Assembly: GCA_037129475.1 (NCBI GenBank)
Contig: JBAXUY010000001.1
Span: 1 to 64,000, forward strand
Source of the DNA: RGVT01 sp037129475
GTDB taxonomy: Bacteria > Planctomycetota > Planctomycetia > Pirellulales > UBA1268
Direction: 5' to 3'
Length of the DNA: 64,000 bases
Position numbers and translations under genes: made by a program. Below are positions 53,423 to 61,165 of the stretch, piece by piece. The notes under the pieces were generated by a model that saw nothing but the letters and a program-made list of their open reading frames with translations, did no database searches and was not told the DNA's origin. Position 1 is the stretch's first letter. Each line of letters opens with the position of its first letter.

Positions 53423-54463
53423 CTAGGGGCAGGTTGGTGTTCCGGGGCCGGAGGCATTTCCCTCGCCGGTCACGCTCGCCGTCAGCCCATCCATCCGGTT
53501 CCCGAGCCTTCGGTGAATCTCCGGAGCAATACTGTAATTGATCGTTTGCACGGAACCGTCGCACATCCCCATGATGAATCCGGAGGAGTGCGCGCTTCCG
53601 AAAGTGAATGGAGGCGAGACGCCGCCACGATCCTGTGCCGGCGAGCAATCCCATTCGGCATTCTGGTTCGTGGAGCGAAGAGAATCATCCTGCTGGCCTA
53701 TGAACATGTTCCAGTCGTCACCGCCATCGACGGAGCCGTTCTCGTAGTTGTCGGGGTTCAGGTATTTCTCGCCGACGGCGTAGGTCTTCGACAGGCCGTC
53801 GGTGATGTCTTTCGACCTCACCTTGCTCCGCACGAACACGACGCCCGTGATCTGGCTGGTGTCTGGCCATTTGAACGTCGATGAAGCTCCTTCCGCCGCA
53901 TTCGAGGGACTGGCTCCGTACAGAATGCAGGGGCAGGAGTTGGACGTGGGGTTGCCCCACACACCACTCACGGATATCGCGTCTCCATAATTGGCCGCGT
54001 AGTCGGTTTTCGCCTGATTTGTAGCAGTGACGCCGGGGTTCTTCACCGCGCAACAGGCTGGTCGCAATTTCGGAACCCTGCGCGTCGGGCAGTTGAATCC
54101 GCTGACGACCGTCTGGACCAGGTCATTGGCCGACTTGTTGTAGATCGTCTGCAATTCCATGTACGGAAGCACCTGATAGGTCCAACCGCCGGGCTGGGCA
54201 GGTCCCAGCCCAAGAGTTGCATCTCCGGTCCATTCGTAACTCCAGCCTCCAGAAGGAAAAGCACCGCGGGAGTCGTGGAACCCTTGGAAAGCCAGACCAA
54301 TCTGCTTGACCTGGTTGGTGCAGGTAGTCCGGCGTCCGGATTCCCGGGCGGCCTGGACGGCCGGAAGAAGAAGCGCGATGAGCACTCCGATGATCGCGAT
54401 CACGACCAGCAGCTCCACCAACGTGAACCCGCCGATCTTCGTTCGAGTCTTTGAGACGCACAT
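53423..54463 (-). CDS. DUF1559 prepilin-like secreted protein
   Basis: 346 residues. A short leader (MCVSKTRTKIG) precedes the prepilin motif GFTLVELLVVIAIIGVLIA with Glu+5. QAARESGRRTTC and a set of Cys residues follow, and the C-terminal FGSAHSSGFIMGMCDGSV is the H-X9-DG motif. Third DUF1559 gene in the window and the only one inside the TGTCGACA block: the sites at 54577 and 54644 lie 114 and 181 bases upstream of its start, shared with the divergent dehydrogenase gene. Paired with the EF-hand lipoprotein gene. Confidence 0.87.
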   Translation of the reverse strand: MCVSKTRTKIGGFTLVELLVVIAIIGVLIALLLPAVQAARESGRRTTCTNQVKQIGLAFQGFHDSRGAFPSGGWSYEWTGDATLGLGPAQPGGWTYQVLPYMELQTIYNKSANDLVQTVVSGFNCPTRRVPKLRPACCAVKNPGVTATNQAKTDYAANYGDAISVSGVWGNPTSNSCPCILYGASPSNAAEGASSTFKWPDTSQITGVVFVRSKVRSKDITDGLSKTYAVGEKYLNPDNYENGSVDGGDDWNMFIGQQDDSLRSTNQNAEWDCSPAQDRGGVSPPFTFGSAHSSGFIMGMCDGSVQTINYSIAPEIHRRLGNRMDGLTASVTGEGNASGPGTPTCP

Positions 54464-54576
54464 GCCAGAACTCCGTCGGGTGTGCTCGCTCTGTGCCCGC
54501 TGAACGTGTTCGGATCGACCCCCGCGTCAGGTGTAGCGCGTCATCAAGGCGTCAGCCCCGCTCACCGCGACCTGCT

Positions 54577-54586
54577 CTGTCGACAA
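54577..54586. promoter_or_regulatory. TGTCGACA regulon site d
   Basis: CTGTCGACAA in the divergent gap between the DUF1559 gene and the hydroxyacid dehydrogenase gene; 150 bases upstream of the latter and 67 bases before site e. Confidence 0.6.
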
Positions 54587-54643
54587 ATTATAGGGAGAGC
54601 CACGAAGCCTGTCCAGCGATGCATCCAGCCCCTTTCACCAAGC

Positions 54644-54653
54644 CTGTCGACAG
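54644..54653. promoter_or_regulatory. TGTCGACA regulon site e
   Basis: Perfect CTGTCGACAG followed by TTTACC, 83 bases upstream of the hydroxyacid dehydrogenase start (54737). Confidence 0.7.
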
Positions 54654-54736
54654 TTTACCATTCGGGCTCACCGGCGGACAGGTTTCGCGCGCGACCCGTT
54701 CCCCGCTCGAGCCCGCGCAGACGAAGGATGCCGTCC

Positions 54737-55717
54737 ATGAAGATCGTCGTCACCGATTACGCCTTCGATGATCTGGGGGTCGAGGAGCGGGTGGCGGCCG
54801 CGGCGGGCGCGACCGTCGTCGGCGCCCAGACCAAGGATCCGAAGCAGCTCGCCGCGGCGGTCGCCGACGCCGACGCCGTGATCACGCAGTTCGCCCCGGT
54901 GAACGCCGAAGTGATCAACGCGATGCGGAAGGCGCGGGCGATCGTCCGCTACGGGATCGGCGTCGACAACGTCGACCTGGCCGCGGCCAAGGCCCGTGGC
55001 ATCCCCGTCTGCAACATCCCCGACTACTGCATCGACGAGGTGGCCGACCACACGCTCGCCTTCATCCTCGCGCTCACGCGGCAGGTCGCACCGCAGAGCC
55101 GGCTGGTGCACGAAGGGGGCTGGAAGCTCGCCGCCCCGATCCCGGCCTTCCGCACGCTCGCCAGGATGACGTGCGGCGTCGTCGGCTTCGGCCGGATCGG
55201 CCGGGGCGTGGTGCGGCGGCTCGTGGGCTTCGGCGGCCGCGTGCTCGTGAGCGACCCCGTGGCGCCTGCCGATGCGATCGCCGCCGCAGGGGCGGAGGCC
55301 GCCCCGCTGGGCAAACTCCTCGCCGAGAGCGATCTCGTCACGCTCCATTGTCCCTCGCTGCCCGAGACGAAGGGGCTGATCAACGCCACGACGCTCGCGG
55401 CGGCCAAGCAGGGCTTGCTCGTCGTGAATCTCTCCCGCGGGGATCTCGTCGACCCGGCCGCGCTCGTCGCCGCGCTCGACAGCGGCAAGGTGGCCGGCGC
55501 CGCGCTCGACGTGTTCGCTCCGGAGCCGATTCCCGCCGGCCATCCGATCCTCGGCCGCAGCAACGTGATCCTCGCCCCGCACGTGGCGAGCGTGAGCGCC
55601 GCAGCCGTCGAGCGGCTGCGCACCACCGCGGCCACGATCGCTGTGGCCGCGCTCCGGGGTGCCCCGCTCACGTCGATCGTCAACGGCGTCGCGGGGCCGC
55701 GGATCGTGTCAGCCTGA
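54737..55717 (+). CDS. D-isomer-specific 2-hydroxyacid dehydrogenase
   Basis: 326 residues from the ATG at 54737; the upstream open frame covers the two palindromes and is not coding. VRYGIGVDNVDLAAAKARGI, the NAD loop GFGRIGRGVVRRL, NLSRGDLVD (catalytic Arg), FAPEPIPAGHP (Glu) and ILAPHVASVS (His) are the family's standard motifs, most like C-terminal-binding/phosphoglycerate-dehydrogenase-type enzymes. It interconverts a 2-keto acid and D-2-hydroxy acid with NAD(P)H. 45 bases before the Ldh_2 gene, so likely one operon; the pair could process the same 2-keto sugar acid. Confidence 0.88.
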   Translation: MKIVVTDYAFDDLGVEERVAAAAGATVVGAQTKDPKQLAAAVADADAVITQFAPVNAEVINAMRKARAIVRYGIGVDNVDLAAAKARGIPVCNIPDYCIDEVADHTLAFILALTRQVAPQSRLVHEGGWKLAAPIPAFRTLARMTCGVVGFGRIGRGVVRRLVGFGGRVLVSDPVAPADAIAAAGAEAAPLGKLLAESDLVTLHCPSLPETKGLINATTLAAAKQGLLVVNLSRGDLVDPAALVAALDSGKVAGAALDVFAPEPIPAGHPILGRSNVILAPHVASVSAAAVERLRTTAATIAVAALRGAPLTSIVNGVAGPRIVSA

Positions 55718-55762
55718 GCCGTGCTTGGCGATCCTGGTGAAACGAGGAGAAACGAGTCGCCC

Positions 55763-56815
55763 ATGTCCACGCCGATTGCCCCCGCCGATCTTGCCGCGTT
55801 CGTCCGTGCCGCCGGAGAGAAGGCCGGCCTTTCGCCCGAGGCGGCCGATACGCTCGCCGAGCCGCTCGTGCTCGCCGACATGATGGGCGTGCACACGCAC
55901 GGCACGAAGTTGCTCGCGGGCTACTTGCGCAAGCTGTTGGCCTGCGGCTACCGGCCGACGGGTGTGCCGAAGATCGTGCGCGAGGGGCCAGCCTGGGCCG
56001 TCGTCGACGGTGACGCGGCCCTCGGCCAGGTCGGCTGCACGATGGCGATGCGGCTGGCGATCGCGAAGGCGAAGCAGGTGGGCGTGGCGTCGGTCTCGAT
56101 CCGCAACACGGGCCACATCGGCGCTGCCGGCTACTACGCGCTCATGGCCGCACGGGAAGGCTGCCTGGGGCTCGTCGCGGGCAACGACATACCCACCGTC
56201 GCGGCGCCCGGCTCGCGCGGGGCCGTGTTCGGCAGCAATCCGCTGGCCTATGCGGCGCCGGTGCCCGGCGGCGATCCGCTGCTCTTCGATATCTCGACGG
56301 CCGCCGTGGCCGGCGGCAAGGTCTACGCCGCCGTCGCCCGGGGCGAGCCGATCCCGGGCGACTGGCTCATCGGCGAAGACGGCCGGCCCACGAGCGACGG
56401 CAGCCTCTATCCGGCAAAGGCGGTGCTCGCCCCGATGGCAGGCCACAAGGGATACGGGTTCGCGATGTTCGCCGAACTCCTCTCCGGCGTGCTGAGCGGC
56501 GGGATGGTGGCGTTGCAGGTCGGACACTGGATGGTCGATCCACCGGAAGTGCCTTCGCGGCACTCGGCGGGCTTCGTCGTGATCGACGTGGAAGCGATCT
56601 GCGACCGTGAGGCCTACGCCGCAGCCATGAACACGATCGTGCGGCACGTCCACGGGGCGCCCACCGTCGCCGGTATCGAGCGCGTGTTTCTGCCCGGCGA
56701 GCTGGAGTGGAGGCGGCACAAGGCGGCTGCATCGGCCGGCATTCCGCTGCCTGCCGATGTCCGCGAGAAATTGGCCGCCGCCGCCGCTCTGGTGGGGCTC
56801 GCCTCGCCCGCCTGA
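55763..56815 (+). CDS. Ldh_2-family malate/L-lactate/sugar-acid dehydrogenase
   Basis: 350 residues from the ATG at 55763, with GAGGAG upstream. MMGVHTHGTKLL holds the catalytic His of the malate/L-lactate/ureidoglycolate dehydrogenase family; NTGHIGAAGYYALMA, GSRGAVFGSNPLAYAAP and MAGHKGYGFAMFAELLSG are further signatures. Members include 2,3-diketo-L-gulonate reductase and other NAD(P)-dependent 2-keto acid reductases; this fold is unrelated to classical LDH. Second gene of the dehydrogenase operon. Exact substrate is not decidable; the sugar-acid context is suggestive. Confidence 0.87.
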   Translation: MSTPIAPADLAAFVRAAGEKAGLSPEAADTLAEPLVLADMMGVHTHGTKLLAGYLRKLLACGYRPTGVPKIVREGPAWAVVDGDAALGQVGCTMAMRLAIAKAKQVGVASVSIRNTGHIGAAGYYALMAAREGCLGLVAGNDIPTVAAPGSRGAVFGSNPLAYAAPVPGGDPLLFDISTAAVAGGKVYAAVARGEPIPGDWLIGEDGRPTSDGSLYPAKAVLAPMAGHKGYGFAMFAELLSGVLSGGMVALQVGHWMVDPPEVPSRHSAGFVVIDVEAICDREAYAAAMNTIVRHVHGAPTVAGIERVFLPGELEWRRHKAAASAGIPLPADVREKLAAAAALVGLASPA

Positions 56816-56855
56816 CGGCCTGCCGAGAAATACGGCCTGTTTCCAGCCATTTTGC

Positions 56856-56865
56856 CTGTCGACAG
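56856..56865. promoter_or_regulatory. TGTCGACA regulon site f
   Basis: Perfect CTGTCGACAG, 73 bases upstream of the AraC-type regulator start and 34 bases before site g. Confidence 0.7.
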
Positions 56866-56889
56866 AATCGCGTGCATCCGCTAGGCTAT

Positions 56890-56899
56890 CTGTCGACAG
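56890..56899. promoter_or_regulatory. TGTCGACA regulon site g
   Basis: Perfect CTGTCGACAG, 38 bases upstream of the AraC-type regulator start at 56938. Confidence 0.7.
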
Positions 56900-56937
56900 T
56901 TGCGCACGAAGCGCACTTGGGCAGTCGGGGCGGGGCC

Positions 56938-57756
56938 ATGCGACGAGCCATCCCTACCAGCAAACCCTCACGCGGCGCACGCACGCCGGCGTCCCGGGAT
57001 TCGGCTGCCGAACGGAAGCAGTTTCTCGATTCGATCGCGCCCGGCAGCCACTTCCATCGCGTCTTCGACGGTCTCGACGACGTGCTCTTCTTTGCCCGAA
57101 ACCGTGCCGGAGAGATACTCTTCTTCAGCCGGGGCATTCAGCCACACGACGCGCTCGCGCACGACGGTCAGGACGCCGGGGTGGACGACGACGCGCGGTC
57201 ACGCTGCCGGCCGGCGCCGGAATATGTGGCGACCGACCGCGACGTAATCGAGTCGCAGAAGCCGTCTCTCGGGCACGTGGAGATGTGGTTCGACGAGGTC
57301 GGCCTGCCCGATTGGTATGAGGTGAACAAGTATCCGATCTTCGATCGCAAGGGGGCGGTGATCGGCGTCATGGGAACGCTGCGCCGCTTCCGCGGGGCCG
57401 CCCCGGGCAACGCGGCGTTCGGCCGGCTCGCCCCGGCTCTGGCGATCCTCGGCAACGACCTGCAGAAGTTTCCCCCGCTCGAGCGGCTGGCGGCGGCGTG
57501 CCGGATGTCGCCCCGCAATCTGCAGCGTGCCTTCCACGACGTGTTCGATTTCGGCCCCCGGGATTACTGGATGAAGTGCCGGATCCGGGCGGCCTGCGCT
57601 GCACTGCGGGCCGGAGCGAAATCGCAGACTGATATCGCGCTTTCGCTCGGATTTTGCGACCAGGCCAACTTTTCACAGCACTTCCATCGGCACACCGGAA
57701 TCACACCCTCGGCCTACTCGAGGCAGGCCCGGCCGACGAAACGGGGTGCCCAGTGA
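56938..57756 (+). CDS. AraC-family regulator with PAS-like sensor domain
   Basis: 272 residues from the ATG at 56938. A basic tail is followed by a PAS-like domain at about 30-155 (FHRVFDGLDDVLFFARNRAG; NKYPIFDRKGAVIGVMGTLR). The C-terminal AraC double HTH follows at about 170-265 (LERLAAACRMSPRNLQRAFH; QTDIALSLGFCDQANFSQHF, then HRHTGITPSAYSR). Two perfect CTGTCGACAG sites lie just upstream, so it is either the regulon regulator acting on itself or a target of the GntR protein at 63343. Sits between the dehydrogenase operon and the E1/E2 operon it may control. Confidence 0.85.
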   Translation: MRRAIPTSKPSRGARTPASRDSAAERKQFLDSIAPGSHFHRVFDGLDDVLFFARNRAGEILFFSRGIQPHDALAHDGQDAGVDDDARSRCRPAPEYVATDRDVIESQKPSLGHVEMWFDEVGLPDWYEVNKYPIFDRKGAVIGVMGTLRRFRGAAPGNAAFGRLAPALAILGNDLQKFPPLERLAAACRMSPRNLQRAFHDVFDFGPRDYWMKCRIRAACAALRAGAKSQTDIALSLGFCDQANFSQHFHRHTGITPSAYSRQARPTKRGAQ

Positions 57757-57768
57757 CAACCGTGAAAG

Positions 57769-57810
57769 CTCCAAAAATCGAAAAAACCAAGGAAATCGGC
57801 GTTTTTGGGG
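57769..57810. terminator. weak stem-loop after the AraC gene
   Basis: CTCCAAAAAT (57769-57778) can pair with GTTTTTGGGG (57801-57810), ten pairs with two G-T wobbles around a 22-base loop. Placed 12 bases after the regulator stop. The stem is A/T-rich and there is no T-run beyond the pairing, so termination is only a guess. Confidence 0.3.
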
Positions 57811-57987
57811 GGTTCGGCTGGCGTTTTCACACAAGCGGGGGGGTGGCGGCTGTGCCATAGTATCGCCGTGGGTCATGCAGCACGGGATGAGGCACAGAGA
57901 GTCCTGACAGCAGTTTCGATTCGAGTCGAAGCAGGGTCTAGTTTCAAAAGTTCAATTTTGTCCGGGGATTCAAAGGGGAGAGCTCCT

Positions 57988-58854
57988 ATGTCGTCCACGA
58001 AACTTTTGAGAGCGGTGATCGGAGCGGTGTTGTTCGCTTCGGCTCTCGTCTCATCGCACGTCGCCATTGCCGTGCCTACGAGCTGGAACGCGTTCAATGA
58101 TTTTTATCTGTCACCCACCGCCACTGGCTGGACGGGGGCAACCTCTCCGAGTTCAACCGGAGCAGCCTGGGGTTACTACGATGGGAACGTCAACGGATCC
58201 AGTTTCCCGTCCCAAATAGGTTCTTACTTCACCCCGAGCTCCTCGGGCGCCGGCAGCCAGAGTCTCTATCAATTTTCGAACGTTTCACCTTTGGGCTCGG
58301 GCTATTTCTTCAACAACACTGGCTGGGCTGCCACCGGAGGAGCGGGATTTGCTTACTACGCTGACAATCAGGGATGGGGCACCAGCCTCGGCAGTTACCC
58401 CACTCCATGGTTCAGCGGTGCTCCAGGATACGACTACTCTTTGAGCAATTTTATCTGGATGCAGCCTGCCTGGTTGAACGGGCCTGGCGTCGAGGGAATT
58501 GCTCCGGTCCTGAGTTGGACCGCCCCCGCTTCTGGTGATTACACGTTCTCCGGTCAGTGGGTTACTGGAAATCAGCCCGGCAACAGTGCATCGGCGGCGA
58601 TCGTCGACAGCTTGGGTGGCAGTGCGATTCAGAGCCGAACGGCCTTGGCGAACAACAGCCTCAACCCCTTCAGCTTTACGAAGTCGTACAGTGCGGGCGA
58701 CGTGGTCCAGTTCCAAGTCGGCTCCAACTTCGCGACCGGCAACGCCGTAGGCTTGCAGTTGAACGTCGTGGCGGTCCCCGAACCGTCGTCGATCGTGCTG
58801 CTGGCGACCGCGGCAGCGGGTGCCGCTGTGTGTGCCTACCGGAGGCGGAAGTAG
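57988..58854 (+). CDS. PEP-CTERM secreted protein, paralogue of the 43447 product
   Basis: 288 residues from the ATG at 57988 (AAGGGGAG upstream); the open frame from 57805 covers the leader region. Signal peptide to about IAVPT. WNAFNDFYLSPTATGWTGAT, SSTGAAWGYYDGNVNG, YYADNQGWGTSLGSYPTPWF and GDVVQFQVGSNFATGNAVGL match the 43447 product. The C-terminus VPEPSSIVLLATAAAGAAVC followed by AYRRRK is a PEP-CTERM sorting signal absent from the relative. A beta-rich surface protein of unknown family. A strong hairpin follows the gene. Confidence 0.83.
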   Translation: MSSTKLLRAVIGAVLFASALVSSHVAIAVPTSWNAFNDFYLSPTATGWTGATSPSSTGAAWGYYDGNVNGSSFPSQIGSYFTPSSSGAGSQSLYQFSNVSPLGSGYFFNNTGWAATGGAGFAYYADNQGWGTSLGSYPTPWFSGAPGYDYSLSNFIWMQPAWLNGPGVEGIAPVLSWTAPASGDYTFSGQWVTGNQPGNSASAAIVDSLGGSAIQSRTALANNSLNPFSFTKSYSAGDVVQFQVGSNFATGNAVGLQLNVVAVPEPSSIVLLATAAAGAAVCAYRRRK

Positions 58855-58916
58855 TCGGCAGCGGTGCCGGCGATCGGTGCCGCGACCCGGGTTGAAAAAG
58901 CGTTTTCCACACAGGC

Positions 58917-58968
58917 CAGCCCTGTGCGGGTCGTGAGGCGAAAAGCCGGCACGGCCCGCACAGGGCTG
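58917..58968. terminator. 14-bp-stem inverted repeat after the PEP-CTERM gene
   Basis: CAGCCCTGTGCGGG (58917-58930) is perfectly repeated in inverse at 58955-58968 around a 24-base loop. A direct GCGTTTTC repeat brackets it (58900 and 58973), giving a TTTT beyond the stem on both sides. Likely a terminator between the PEP-CTERM gene and the E1 operon. Confidence 0.55.
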
Positions 58969-59009
58969 TCGGCGTTTTCGGGGCAGGGCGGGCGTCCGTT
59001 GTGAAAAAT

Positions 59010-59019
59010 CTGTCGACAG
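59010..59019. promoter_or_regulatory. TGTCGACA regulon site h (E1/E2 operon)
   Basis: Perfect CTGTCGACAG followed by TTTAGAC, 66 bases upstream of the E1 start at 59086. Confidence 0.7.
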
Positions 59020-59085
59020 TTTAGACTCCCAGTCGGTGGATCTCGCCGCCGTCAGCATCGGCACCGTCCCGAATGGAGGAGACGC

Positions 59086-61137
59086 ATGACCGTGAAACGC
59101 GAACGCACTACGACCGCAACGAAGCCGCGTCGCGGGGCCCGGGAGGCGGAGCCCGCGGCGAGCGAACCCGCCCGCGGGGAACTGCTCGACCTCTTCCGCT
59201 CGATGCTCACGATCCGGCTCACGGAAGAGGAACTCGCCCGCTGCCACCAACGGGGGCTGATCCACGGCGCCTGCCACACCTACGTGGGCCAGGAGGCGAT
59301 CGCCTCGGGCGTGTGTGCGCATCTCGAGCCGAGTGACGTCGTCTTCAGCACCCATCGCGGCCACGGCCACGCGCTGGCCAAGGGCCTCCCTCCGGAGCAG
59401 CTCATCGCCGAACTCTTCGGCCGGGCCACAGGGTGCTCGCGTGGGCGCGGTGGCAGCATGCACCTCTTCGCCCCCGAGATCGGCCTCCTCGGCACGAGCG
59501 GGATCGTCGGCCCCTGCATTCTCCAGGCGGCCGGCGGCGGCTACGCCTTCAAGCTCGCGGGCAACGGCGGCGTGGCGGTGGCCTTCTTCGGCGACGGCGC
59601 CGTGAACAACGGCGCCTTCCACGAAGGGCTCAACATGGCGGCCATCTGGAAGCTGCCGGTGCTCTTCATCTGCGAGAACAACCAGTTCGCCACGGAAGTT
59701 CCCTTCCGCGAGGCGAGCGGCATCCCCGACGTTGGCCGCCGCGCCGCCAACTACGGCCTCGCCGGCGAGGAGGTCGACGGCAACGACGTGCTCGCGGTGC
59801 ACGCGGCCGCAGCGCGGGCCGTGGCCCGGGCGCGGGCCGGCGAGGGAGCCACGCTCATCGAGTGCAAGACCTACCGCACGCGGGCCCACGCCGAGGGGAT
59901 GAGCGACTTCGACTACCGCACCCGTGAGGAGGTGGACGACTGGAAGGGGCGGTGTCCGATCGCCACCTTTCGCCGCGTGCTCGAGACGGAGCATGGGATC
60001 CCCGCCGCGGAACTCGACGCCGTGGAGGCCGAGGTGGCCGACGAGGTAGCCCGCGGCCGTGCGGCCGCCGAGAAGGCTCCCGAGCCCCCTCCGACCGATG
60101 CCACCACGCACGTCTACGCCACGCCACGAAACGTGACCGAACCGTCGGCTGACCCGTCCGCGCGGCAGATCACGTTCGTCCAAGCCACTGTCGAGGCGCT
60201 CGATACGGCGATGGCTGCCGATCCGTCGATCTTCGTCCTCGGCGAGGGCATCGGCCGCCGCGGTGGGAGCTTTCGCACCACGGCCGGCCTGTTCGCGAAG
60301 TACGGGGCCGACCGGCTCCGCGACACGCCGATCTCCGAGCGGGGCTTCACGGGCCTCGCCTGCGGCGCGGCGATGGCGGGGGCTCGGCCGGTCGTCGACT
60401 TCATGTTCATCGACTTCCTGCTCGACGCCTGGGGCGAGGTCGTCAACCAGATCGCGAAGATGCAATTCATGTCGAGCGGCCGGCTCAAGATGCCGGTCGT
60501 ACTCCGCGGCTGCATCGGCATGGGTCACTCCGCGGCCACGCACCACTCGGGCAGCTACTACGGCATGCTCGCACAGGTGCCGGGCCTGCGGGTGGTCGTG
60601 CCCTCGACGCCCCGCGACGCCAAGGGGCTCTTTCTGCACGCGCTGCGCGGCGACGACCCCGTGTTTTTCCTCGATCACCGCGAACTTCTGCAGGTGAAGG
60701 GCCCGGTGGAGGAGACCGACTTCGAGATCCCCTTCGGCCGCGCGCGGATCGCCCGCGCGGGCACGGACGCCACGGTCGTGGCCCTGGGTCGGATGAACCA
60801 CCTCTGCCTCGCCGCCGCGGAGGTGCTCGCCAAGGAGGGGGCGAGCATCGAGGTGATCGATCCGCGGACGGTGAACCCGTTTGACGCCGACACGGTCCTG
60901 GCCTCGGTGGCGAAGACGGGCCGGCTGCTCGTGGTCGACGAGCCGACGGGGCCCTGCGGCCTCGCGGCGGAGGTGGCGGCGCTCGCAGCTGACCGCGGCT
61001 TCGACGATCTCGACGCGCCGGTGCGGCGGCTGTGCAGCGTGGCGTCGCCCACGCCCTACAGCCCCGTGCTCGAGGCGCAGGTGCTGCCCTCCGCCGCAAC
61101 GGTCGAGGCGGCGATCCGCAGCCTGCTCGCGGAGTGA
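59086..61137 (+). CDS. 2-oxoacid dehydrogenase E1, alpha and beta subunits fused
   Basis: 683 residues; GGAGG before the ATG. The alpha half (about 25-335) has HRGHGHALAKG and the thiamine-diphosphate motif GDGAVNNGAFHEGLNMAAIW followed by CENNQFAT. A Pro/Ala-rich linker with AEKAPEPPPTDATT follows. The beta half (about 360-683) has ITFVQATVEALDTAMA, GEGIGRRGG and the terminal transketolase domain (VIDPRTVNPFDADTVLASVA). It decarboxylates a 2-oxo acid (pyruvate, branched-chain or acetoin type) and passes the acyl group to E2 encoded next. Fusion of E1 alpha and beta is less usual; no E3 gene is adjacent. Confidence 0.88.
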   Translation: MTVKRERTTTATKPRRGAREAEPAASEPARGELLDLFRSMLTIRLTEEELARCHQRGLIHGACHTYVGQEAIASGVCAHLEPSDVVFSTHRGHGHALAKGLPPEQLIAELFGRATGCSRGRGGSMHLFAPEIGLLGTSGIVGPCILQAAGGGYAFKLAGNGGVAVAFFGDGAVNNGAFHEGLNMAAIWKLPVLFICENNQFATEVPFREASGIPDVGRRAANYGLAGEEVDGNDVLAVHAAAARAVARARAGEGATLIECKTYRTRAHAEGMSDFDYRTREEVDDWKGRCPIATFRRVLETEHGIPAAELDAVEAEVADEVARGRAAAEKAPEPPPTDATTHVYATPRNVTEPSADPSARQITFVQATVEALDTAMAADPSIFVLGEGIGRRGGSFRTTAGLFAKYGADRLRDTPISERGFTGLACGAAMAGARPVVDFMFIDFLLDAWGEVVNQIAKMQFMSSGRLKMPVVLRGCIGMGHSAATHHSGSYYGMLAQVPGLRVVVPSTPRDAKGLFLHALRGDDPVFFLDHRELLQVKGPVEETDFEIPFGRARIARAGTDATVVALGRMNHLCLAAAEVLAKEGASIEVIDPRTVNPFDADTVLASVAKTGRLLVVDEPTGPCGLAAEVAALAADRGFDDLDAPVRRLCSVASPTPYSPVLEAQVLPSAATVEAAIRSLLAE

Positions 61138-61165
61138 CACGGAACGACGAGGAGCATGACACGCG

